DNA from: Bacillota bacterium
Lineage (GTDB): Bacteria; Bacillota; UBA5301; Bu52
Length of the DNA stretch: 42,342 bases
Assembly: GCA_014896355.1 (NCBI GenBank)
Contig: JADBKO010000025.1
Coordinates: 1-42,342 of the forward strand
Direction of reading: 5' to 3'
How positions within the stretch are numbered: the stretch's first letter is position 1; each line of letters starts with the position of its first letter. Positions 1 through 5,704 of this stretch are shown in pieces. Position numbers and translations under genes: made by a program. The notes under the pieces are model-generated. The model had not been told where the DNA came from, did no database searches, and was given only the letters and a program-made list of their open reading frames with translations.

Positions 1-120
1 TTACAGGGAGATTGTGAGAGCATTTTTCCGGTTGCGAATGTCCAGCCTGTTCCCGGACTGTGCAGCCTGGGCACCTATGATTACGATACCGGTGAGGTCA
101 TCCCCCGGGGTGGTTATTAG
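1..120 (+). CDS. 3' end of an unidentified protein (partial)
   Basis: Frame 1 is open from the window edge to a TAG at 118-120 and gives 39 residues ending in TYDYDTGEVIPRGGY. The composition (acidic, aromatic and glycine residues, two cysteines, no Arg/Pro excess) looks more like a real C-terminus than the arginine- and proline-rich shadow frames around it. The family is not recognisable from so short a piece, and the start lies outside the window. It could be chance, because only 40 codons are visible. Confidence 0.4.
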   Translation, partial: LQGDCESIFPVANVQPVPGLCSLGTYDYDTGEVIPRGGY

Positions 121-250
121 CCCTATCCGCACGGCTTTGGTGACACCCCCACGGCGCCCCGGCGCACCGTCGGGCCATCAAGACCCTACGGGCGTGGGGC
201 GTCGCGGCGGACGAGGCCTTTTTCCTCTTTCCTTGTTGGGTCTAGACGGA

Positions 251-290
251 GAACGGCGGGCACCCTCCTTCTTGAGAATGCCCGCCGTTC
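251..290 (-). terminator. Hairpin after tRNA-Thr
   Basis: A perfect 12-bp stem (GAACGGCGGGCA with TGCCCGCCGTTC) encloses a 16-nt loop. It lies 10 nt beyond the 3' end of the minus-strand tRNA-Thr. The minus-strand side lacks a long U-run, while the plus-strand side is followed by CTGCGTTTTC. It may therefore stop transcription from either direction. Confidence 0.6.
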
Positions 291-300
291 CTGCGTTTTC

Positions 301-376
301 TGGAGCCGACGCCCGGATTCGAACCGGGGACCTGCGCATTACGAGTGCGCTGCTCTACCAACTGAGCTACGTCGGC
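301..376 (-). tRNA. tRNA-Thr (anticodon CGT)
   Basis: The reverse complement begins GCCGACGTAGCTCAGTTGG and ends with an encoded CCA. The 7-bp acceptor stem GCCGACG/CGTCGGC is perfect, and the T-loop is GGTTCGAATCC. The anticodon loop CTCGTAA has CGT at positions 34-36 and reads ACG (Thr). The full length is 76 nt including CCA. It stands alone, with its own promoter just upstream. Confidence 0.95.
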
Positions 377-401
377 AGACCGCCAAGGCCGTAACACTTG
401 T

Positions 402-430
402 AGTATACGGCCTGCGATCCGCCCTGTCAA
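402..430 (-). promoter_or_regulatory. SigA-type promoter of tRNA-Thr
   Basis: On the minus strand there is a -35 TTGACA (425-430), a 17-nt spacer and a -10 TATACT (402-407). This is one base from consensus in the -10 and perfect in the -35. The expected start near 395 is about 20 nt before the tRNA 5' end, the usual spacing for a stable RNA promoter. Confidence 0.85.
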
Positions 431-560
431 TCGCCGTTTCGCCTGAGACAGCGTCAAGCAGATGGGGGTGGCTCAAAGATGCTCCCTTCTTCTAGCCCAA
501 GCCGTCCCTTGCGTGGTAACCTACTAGCCGGCCAGTCCGGGGACCCGAATGCATGGCTGA

Positions 561-576
561 TGGTCAGCATTGACTA
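561..576 (+). promoter_or_regulatory. Inverted-repeat operator at the padR promoter
   Basis: TGGTCAGCATTGACTA is an almost perfect inverted repeat (TGGTCA-GCAT-TGACTA). Its right arm overlaps the -35 box TTGACT (570-575). The same 16-mer, with perfect arms TAGTCA-GCAT-TGACTA, overlaps the -35 of the efflux gene at 1314-1329. The PadR protein encoded next is the natural candidate to bind both, giving autorepression and pump control. Binding itself is inferred. Confidence 0.7.
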
Positions 577-599
577 TTCACTTGCGGGGAGGCTATACT
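570..599 (+). promoter_or_regulatory. Promoter of the padR-like gene
   Basis: TTGACT (570-575), an 18-nt spacer and TATACT (594-599) precede the TTG start by about 40 nt. The operator at 561-576 covers the -35, so a bound repressor would block RNA polymerase. Confidence 0.7.
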
Positions 600-638
600 G
601 GCCCCAAGGCACCCACGACCGGCCCAGGAGGGATCACA

Positions 639-1229
639 TTGGAAAAGGAATTGCTGTTGCTGGGGCTTTTGCGCCTGCAGAAGATGTACGGATACCAAAT
701 CAACGAGATCATCGACCGGGATCTTCGCTTTGTCACGGACCTGAAGCGGCCGACTGCATACTATATTTTGGCCAGGATGGCAAAGGCGGGGCTGGTCCGC
801 GAGGAAAAAGCCCGTGCCGGCCATCGCCCGGAGCGGCGCGTCTACCAGGTTACGGCGGCGGGGGAGGCTGAGTTTCAACGGCTCCTGCGCGAGAATGTCC
901 GGCACTACCAGCGTAGCCATGCGCCGGGAGACATCGGGCTGGTGCTTCTGAGTGCGCTGCCTCCTGATGAAGCCAAGGATCTGCTTTTGCAGAGGCAGCG
1001 TGAGGTCCAGGCGGAGATCGACCTCCTGCAGGACTCCCTCGGCCTGCACCGCCCGGAGACGGGACGGTATTGCCTCGAGGTCATGCTGGCCAGGCTGAGG
1101 GCCGAGGCCGATTACCTGGGGCGGCTGGCGCAGCAGCTTGATCGGTCCCCCGCAGCGGCAGATGCTTCGGGGGATGTGGGGCCCGCGGCTCCTTCTTCCT
1201 CCCCGACCGCCCCACGGGCCGCACGGTGA
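639..1229 (+). CDS. PadR-family transcriptional repressor
   Basis: This is a 196-residue cytoplasmic DNA-binding protein. Residues 1 to about 75 form the PadR winged helix: LLGLLRLQKMYGYQI, then RPTAYYILARMAKAGLV as the recognition region, then a wing ending in YQVTAAGEAEFQRLL. The remaining 110 residues match the helical dimerisation half of the Vir_act_alpha_C type. The start is TTG at 639, because AGGAGGG sits at 626-632, six bases upstream, and there is no PadR homology before it. PadR proteins usually repress a neighbouring transporter gene and are released by its substrates. Here the gene lies directly upstream of a drug-type efflux pump on the same strand and shares its operator sequence, so it is probably an autoregulated drug-responsive repressor. 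The inducer is unknown. The last 25 residues are Ala/Pro/Ser-rich and probably unstructured. Confidence 0.85.
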   Translation: MEKELLLLGLLRLQKMYGYQINEIIDRDLRFVTDLKRPTAYYILARMAKAGLVREEKARAGHRPERRVYQVTAAGEAEFQRLLRENVRHYQRSHAPGDIGLVLLSALPPDEAKDLLLQRQREVQAEIDLLQDSLGLHRPETGRYCLEVMLARLRAEADYLGRLAQQLDRSPAAADASGDVGPAAPSSSPTAPRAAR

Positions 1230-1298
1230 TTCGGGACAGGTGAGGAGCCCGATCGCAGGCGGGAGGGCGTTGGGTCCCGGACCCGCGGGCCACGCGGA

Positions 1299-1329
1299 TA
1301 GTCAGCATTATACTAGTCAGCATTGACTA
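1299..1329 (+). promoter_or_regulatory. Tandem operator of the efflux gene
   Basis: TAGTCAGCATT occurs twice with a 15-bp period (1299-1309 and 1314-1324). The second copy completes the perfect inverted repeat TAGTCAGCATTGACTA (1314-1329). A 16-mer with one mismatch lies before padR at 561-576. The first copy has only the left arm, followed by TATACTAG, so it may be a half site for cooperative binding. Confidence 0.7.
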
Positions 1330-1352
1330 ATGGCGCTCTGATGTGCTAAGAT
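1323..1352 (+). promoter_or_regulatory. Promoter of the efflux gene
   Basis: TTGACT (1323-1328), an 18-nt spacer and TAAGAT (1347-1352) have the same -35 and spacer length as the padR promoter, and the operator lies on the -35 in the same way. The predicted transcript would have a 5' leader of about 160 nt before the chosen start. The leader contains an imperfect 20-bp direct repeat (1408-1427 and 1459-1478, 16 of 20 identical). Confidence 0.6.
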
Positions 1353-1518
1353 GGGCTACAGACGCACGCCTGGCTCGTTCGCTGCAACACACGGCGCGAC
1401 GCGTGGGGATGGCGCGTCAGATCCATGTTCAGATGCATGTGTGGTACGCCAGACGGATGATGGCGCGCCGGATGCACGCAGGCTCGTACGCAGACTTGTA
1501 ATGGAGAGGAGCTCTTCG

Positions 1519-2961
1519 ATGGCAGAACCCCTTGAACGCCAGCCCCGGGCCGCTGCCCCGGAGGCAGCCATTCCCGGCACGCTGTGGAAGCTCTTGGCCG
1601 CCTTAATGACCGGTACCCTCTTGGGCGCCCTGGATATCTCCATCGTCTCTCCGGCACTTCCGGTCATCGCCCGGGAGCTTCACGTCGGGGCGCGGGACAT
1701 CCCGTGGCTGGTCACTGTTTATCTGCTGGTGTATATCGTGGCGACGCCCTTGATGTCCGCGCTTTCCGATCGCCTTGGGCGCAGAACTGTTTTCCTCCTG
1801 GATCTGCTGCTTTTTGGCTGTGGGTCCCTGATGGCGGCACTGGCACCCTCTTTCGCTTGGCTGTTGTCCGCCCGTGGTATCCAGGCGATGGGAGCGGGAG
1901 GGATCTTTCCCCTGGCGAACACTGTGATCGGGGAGAGCTTCCCGCCGCACCGGCGCGGCATGGCCCTGGGCTTTGTGGGTATGGTGTGGGGGGCCGCGGC
2001 CATCATCGGCCCCTTGCTGGGAGGGTGGATCACCCAGTGGCTGGGTTACCGGTTCATCTTCTACTTCAATCTGCCCCTGGTTGCAGCGGCCTTGTGGTTG
2101 GCGGTTGGCGCCATGCCGCGGGAACCTGGGCGGGTGGAATGGCACGTCCGGCCAGAAGCTCCGGATGGTGAGAGCCCGGGAGCAAGGCGTCCGCTGGACG
2201 TGCCAGGGCTTGTGACCCTCGGAGCCGGCCTGGCTGCTTTGACCTTCGCCCTGGACCGCCTGAACAGCCGGGCGCTTTGGAGCAGTCTGCTCTCGGCAAG
2301 CGTCTGGCCCTGGCTGTTGGCGGCGATGGTTCTTCTGGCTGCGTTCGCCGTAGCGGAGCGGCTTTCGGCAGCCCCGGTGGTGGATCTGCGTCTCCTACGC
2401 CAACGTCAGATCAGCATCGCCAACGGCCTGTCCTTTACCGCTGGAATGGCAGAGGCGGGGCTGGTCTTTGTGCCGTACTACGCCGTATCTGTTCTGGGGG
2501 CTTCCACAGGCCAGTCGGGGACCCTGGTTTTGGCCGCGGCTGTGACCATGTTCTTCTGCACAGAGCCTGTGGGCCGGCTCTTGGATGTGGCCGGCGCGCG
2601 GCCCGTGCTGGCAGCAGGAAGCCTCATCACGGCATTGGGCGCAGCGGGGATGGTCTTCGCCCGTTCCACCGCACTCGCGGCGGCTGCGCTGGTGGTCTTG
2701 GGCCTGGGTCTCAGCGCTCTTCTGGGAGCGCCCGTGCGCTACATCGCCATCAACGCCAGTCCACCGGATCAGCGGGCCGTGGCCCAAGGCCTGCTCAGTG
2801 TTTTTTCCACCTTGGGAATCATGCTGGGCAGTACTCTGGCCGGTGCGCTCCTGGCGTCGAACCCCGGCAGTGCACGCGGTTTCCAGGGTATTTATCTACT
2901 CGTGTCGGCAGCTGCAGGGGTCAGTTTCGTATTGGCGCTGGCCCTTAAGCCCGCGCGATGA
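1519..2961 (+). CDS. MFS efflux transporter, DHA2 (EmrB/QacA) type
   Basis: This 480-residue inner-membrane drug:H+ antiporter has the length and hydrophobic pattern of a 14-segment DHA2 pump. The first segment ends in LGALDISIVSPALPVI, matching the DHA2 motif around a buried acidic residue. The loop after segment 2 carries the MFS motif A, ALSDRLGRR. The segment 5 motif C region reads GMVWGAAAIIGPLLGGW. The start at ATG 1519 follows GGAGAGGAG at 1503-1511 with 7-nt spacing. Upstream in-frame codons fall inside the promoter and leader and show no homology. The neighbouring PadR gene and shared operator point to substrate-induced drug export. The substrate cannot be read from the sequence. Confidence 0.88.
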   Translation: MAEPLERQPRAAAPEAAIPGTLWKLLAALMTGTLLGALDISIVSPALPVIARELHVGARDIPWLVTVYLLVYIVATPLMSALSDRLGRRTVFLLDLLLFGCGSLMAALAPSFAWLLSARGIQAMGAGGIFPLANTVIGESFPPHRRGMALGFVGMVWGAAAIIGPLLGGWITQWLGYRFIFYFNLPLVAAALWLAVGAMPREPGRVEWHVRPEAPDGESPGARRPLDVPGLVTLGAGLAALTFALDRLNSRALWSSLLSASVWPWLLAAMVLLAAFAVAERLSAAPVVDLRLLRQRQISIANGLSFTAGMAEAGLVFVPYYAVSVLGASTGQSGTLVLAAAVTMFFCTEPVGRLLDVAGARPVLAAGSLITALGAAGMVFARSTALAAAALVVLGLGLSALLGAPVRYIAINASPPDQRAVAQGLLSVFSTLGIMLGSTLAGALLASNPGSARGFQGIYLLVSAAAGVSFVLALALKPAR

Positions 2962-2984
2962 CCGCGGCGCCCTCGTACTTCGCG

Positions 2985-3027
2985 AGTCCCGGCCAGCAGA
3001 GTGTTCAAACTGCTGCCGGCCGGGACT
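2985..3027. terminator. Hairpin between convergent genes
   Basis: AGTCCCGGCC (2985-2994) pairs with GGCCGGGACT (3018-3027), and AGCAG/CTGCT extends the stem inside after a small bulge. It lies between the end of the efflux gene and the end of the minus-strand membrane protein gene. There is no U-run, so it is a strong hairpin but not a classic intrinsic terminator. Confidence 0.55.
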
Positions 3028-3042
3028 GCCTCCGGAGCAGCG

Positions 3043-4029
3043 TCAGGGCTGAGGGGGAGCCGGCTGCCGCGGCGCCCACCAAGGCTTGTTGGTGCCGAAG
3101 CGCGTCTCCAGCACAGCCCCAACCCCGAAGATGGCCACGGCGACACCTGCCAGCCAGCCGGCCCATGGGACCCATCCGAGCAGGCTGATGATCAGCGAGC
3201 CGATGACCACCTGAGGCAGGATGGCGATGTCCGCGTTGGCCAGCTTAGCCACCTGCTGGCCGACCAGCAGGGCCAGGGCTGCGCGTCCCATGGCGCCGGC
3301 AGCCACGAAGAGCAGAAGCCAAAGGGGGATGAGGGCGATCCCCACCAGCGTCAGGAGCAGCAGAATAACCCCGGGGATCAGCAACAGCCAGCTCACCACG
3401 CCCGCAGCGGCTACCCGTCCGGGCCGGCTGTTGATGGCCTGAGCCACTGCCTGGGAGTGCGTGGGCCAGATGGCCACGATGACCAGGGACAGGACCAGGG
3501 CACCGATGAGTCGCATCAGCGTCACGGCCAGCATGAGGCCGGGCACCACGGGCCAGCCCCACGCCCACGCCCAGAACCAGGGAAACTCAGGGTGGAAACG
3601 ATTCAGGCCGGCCGCGCGGCCCACGCTTCCCGTCACAAGGGCGCCGGGCTCCCGGATGATGCTGCCGCCCACGCTGGTGACGTCGCCGTACACCCGGGCG
3701 GTACGACTCAACGTCACCGTGCCGCCAAAGGACGCCACGGTGCCGTTCACAGTGCCGTTGATGGTCACAGGCCCGCCGAAGGAGATTGCGCTCCCGTTGA
3801 CAGTTCCATCCACCGTTACGGGCCCGCCAAACGATACCACGCTGCCATCCGCAGTCTCACCGGCTGCCACATGTACGGACCCGCCGAAGACCAGGGCTCC
3901 GGATCTATGTCCTTCTGCCGCGCTGGACGGGGCAAAGCCCGCCATGATGATCGCCAAGAGCAGTATGGCCCAAATCCCCAACCGGGCTCGGAACCCGCTT
4001 CGTGCGCCCAACAAGGTCTTCATGGTCAT
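3043..4029 (-). CDS. Exported bactofilin-like repeat protein with C-terminal membrane domain
   Basis: The protein has 328 residues. Residues 1-38 form a signal peptide or first membrane segment (basic start, then a hydrophobic stretch ending near APSSAAEG). Residues 45-140 hold a ladder of short repeats such as GGPVTVDGTVNG and GGPVTINGTVNG, about 17 residues apart, as seen in polymer-forming bactofilin-like beta-helices and in adhesin-like membrane proteins. Residues 155-310 contain four or five hydrophobic segments, and the tail is Pro-rich. By analogy with such proteins the beta-helix would sit outside the membrane and could form or sense cell-surface structure; no enzymatic motif is visible. 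The start ATG at 4027-4029 follows a GGAAGGG site. A 23-bp tandem repeat lies about 120 bp upstream. The gene converges on the efflux gene. Confidence 0.72.
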   Translation of the reverse strand: MTMKTLLGARSGFRARLGIWAILLLAIIMAGFAPSSAAEGHRSGALVFGGSVHVAAGETADGSVVSFGGPVTVDGTVNGSAISFGGPVTINGTVNGTVASFGGTVTLSRTARVYGDVTSVGGSIIREPGALVTGSVGRAAGLNRFHPEFPWFWAWAWGWPVVPGLMLAVTLMRLIGALVLSLVIVAIWPTHSQAVAQAINSRPGRVAAAGVVSWLLLIPGVILLLLTLVGIALIPLWLLLFVAAGAMGRAALALLVGQQVAKLANADIAILPQVVIGSLIISLLGWVPWAGWLAGVAVAIFGVGAVLETRFGTNKPWWAPRQPAPPQP

Positions 4030-4147
4030 TCACGATCCCTTCCTGCCATATCGCGGCCTGATCTTCCACACTTCTGCCGCCGATCACCCTTTACGGAACA
4101 GATACGGGCGAAGTTCCGTCTGGTTCTGAGACATACGCACCGGCGGC

Positions 4148-4193
4148 TGATTAGTCCTTCCGGGAGGTATTGATTAGTCCTTCCGGGAGGTAT
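4148..4193. repeat. Two perfect tandem copies of a 23-bp unit
   Basis: Copies at 4148-4170 and 4171-4193 are identical. The unit begins TGATTAGTCC and contains CCTTCCGGGAGG, itself an imperfect inverted repeat. The pair lies in the 346-bp gap between two divergent membrane-protein genes, where a regulator could control either one. Confidence 0.85.
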
Positions 4194-4375
4194 ATGCGTA
4201 GCCGCGCCAGGCCGGTTTAAGGGAGGCCGGCACAACTTATCTTATCTTGTCTTGGCGCCGCACCGTGGGCCATTCGGCAGGATCGGCAGGAAACGGGGGG
4301 ATCTGGCAAGAATCTAGGGCAGAAGCGTTCCACAGGGATCGTGACGGGATCTCGAGGGTTCAGGGGGATGCGACC

Positions 4376-5077
4376 ATGGAAAGACGCCCGCCGGTGTCCA
4401 TCTGGGGATTCACCCGCGCCGGGTTCGCTGCGGCCTACGAACACCTGGGTATGGTGCTGGTGGGCAGCGCCCTTTGGTTTGTAATCGGCTTCACTCCGTT
4501 GTTGTTTCTGGCCGCGGTGTTCTATAAGTCTGGCTCGCTGGTTGTGTCCGCGCCGGCGGTTTTGCTTGTGTTGTTGACGCTGGGTCCGGCCACCGCCGGC
4601 GCTTACAGCCTGTTCGAACCTTTGATTTGGCCGGAGGGATATTCTGCCGAAACCTCGTTGCGCCGCTTTTTCCAGGGCTTTCGCCGCTTTTATTGGAAGA
4701 GCGTGGGCCTGGGCGCTCTGAATGCCCTGTTGCTGGCCATATTCCTGGGAGACATGGCGTTTTTTCTGCGGTCGGCGGGCCTTTCCAAGGCCTTGGCTGT
4801 GGTATTCCTCTACTTTGTGCTGTTCCAGGTTCTCATGTCCAACTTCTATTTCTCCTTTCTGGTGCATCAGAAGAACAGCGTGTTGAATGTCTTGAAAAAA
4901 TCTGCGCTGGTGGTTCTGGACAACACCTGGGCCTCCCTGGTCCTCAGCCTCGAGGTGGCCATTCTGTTCATCCTGAGTCTGATCATTCCTCCGGTGTTGG
5001 TGGTGCTGTTCATGGGCTTGGCAGCCTTCCTGCAACTGCATGCGTTTCGCATGATCCTGGACCGCTACCCGGACTGA
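4376..5077 (+). CDS. DUF624/YesL-like integral membrane protein
   Basis: This 233-residue protein has about five or six hydrophobic segments. The stretch LTLGPATAGAYSLFEPLIW followed by RRFFQGFRRFYWKSVGLGAL matches the DUF624 (YesL) signature: a GPAT turn after the first membrane hairpin, then an amphipathic segment with FF.GF/R residues. DUF624 proteins are often found near sugar ABC transporters and glycosidases, but none is nearby here, so the role is unknown. The start is ATG 4376, preceded by a weak AGGGGGA; upstream in-frame codons lack family similarity. The gene is divergent from the bactofilin-like gene and convergent with the next gene. Confidence 0.7.
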   Translation: MERRPPVSIWGFTRAGFAAAYEHLGMVLVGSALWFVIGFTPLLFLAAVFYKSGSLVVSAPAVLLVLLTLGPATAGAYSLFEPLIWPEGYSAETSLRRFFQGFRRFYWKSVGLGALNALLLAIFLGDMAFFLRSAGLSKALAVVFLYFVLFQVLMSNFYFSFLVHQKNSVLNVLKKSALVVLDNTWASLVLSLEVAILFILSLIIPPVLVVLFMGLAAFLQLHAFRMILDRYPD

Positions 5078-5128
5078 GACGGCGCTGCCGACTCGGACTG
5101 CGTTATCCGGCTTGAGACGGCGTTCCGC

Positions 5129-5611
5129 CTATGGGACGAAGAGGGTCCCGGCGGCCGTGAGGGTGAAGCGCTGGTTGGCAAAGTCGGCCGTGCCTGTATA
5201 GGTGCCGGAACCCATGGTCCCGGTGAAGTCGGGCCCTGTGCCATCCACCACCATGAACCGGCCCCGCAGCGGGCCGGTGGAGCCGGGCCCCATGGGGCCC
5301 ACGACGCCCGAGAACCGGGCCAGGAGTTGGTTGCCTCCGGCGGTCCCGATGATGATAACGCCGCTGTTGTTTCCCTCCGAGGTATCCTGGCGGATCAGCG
5401 AATTTTCCAGCACCAGCACGGGCTGTCCAGCCAGCTGGGTGGGCACCGCGCCGGCCTGCACGCCTTCACCTGCCGCTGGATCGCCGATGTACACCCGGTG
5501 CTGCGTGGCCCAGAAGCGGGTATGGACCGCCTCGATGTAGCCCCGTGCCACTCCGGAGCCCATGGCCGGCGTGGAAGCCTTGAAGGTCAGCGCCACGGTC
5601 AGCAATGGCAT
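5129..5611 (-). CDS. Uncharacterised beta-rich protein
   Basis: This is a 160-residue protein of unrecognised family. It begins MPLLTVALTFKASTPAMGSG, without a clear signal peptide. It is rich in Gly, Thr and Val with regular alternation of hydrophobic residues (LVLENSLIRQD, SGVIIIGTAGGNQLLARFSG), and ends GTADFANQRFTLTAAGTLFVP, suggesting a single beta-barrel or beta-sandwich domain. A start at 5611 is preferred because AGGGGG lies 8 nt upstream. A longer reading to 5662 would run through an 18-bp tandem repeat. The gene lies 93 bp downstream of pxpBC on the same strand and could be the third gene of that transcript. Confidence 0.6.
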   Translation of the reverse strand: MPLLTVALTFKASTPAMGSGVARGYIEAVHTRFWATQHRVYIGDPAAGEGVQAGAVPTQLAGQPVLVLENSLIRQDTSEGNNSGVIIIGTAGGNQLLARFSGVVGPMGPGSTGPLRGRFMVVDGTGPDFTGTMGSGTYTGTADFANQRFTLTAAGTLFVP

Positions 5612-5623
5612 CCTGCATACCCC

Positions 5624-5659
5624 CTGATAGGAACCTGTTGTCTGATAGGAACCTGTCGT
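5624..5659. repeat. Two tandem copies of an 18-bp unit
   Basis: CTGATAGGAACCTGTTGT (5624-5641) is followed directly by CTGATAGGAACCTGTCGT (5642-5659), 17 of 18 identical. It lies immediately upstream of the start of the uncharacterised beta-rich gene, overlapping where its ribosome site and leader would be. Confidence 0.85.
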
Positions 5660-5704
5660 CATAGATTAAGGGTCTGCAGATGAAAAGGTGCTGGGAAACC
5701 CGGT

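Noticed and set aside
14-394. A 126-codon frame at the window start
   Set aside because: It crosses the tRNA-Thr gene and its terminator and is Arg/Pro-rich, so it is not a gene.
3001-4173. A 390-codon plus-strand frame opposite the bactofilin-like gene
   Set aside because: It has no domain and is Gln/His/Asp-rich as expected for an antisense shadow; the minus strand shows a signal peptide, repeats and membrane helices.
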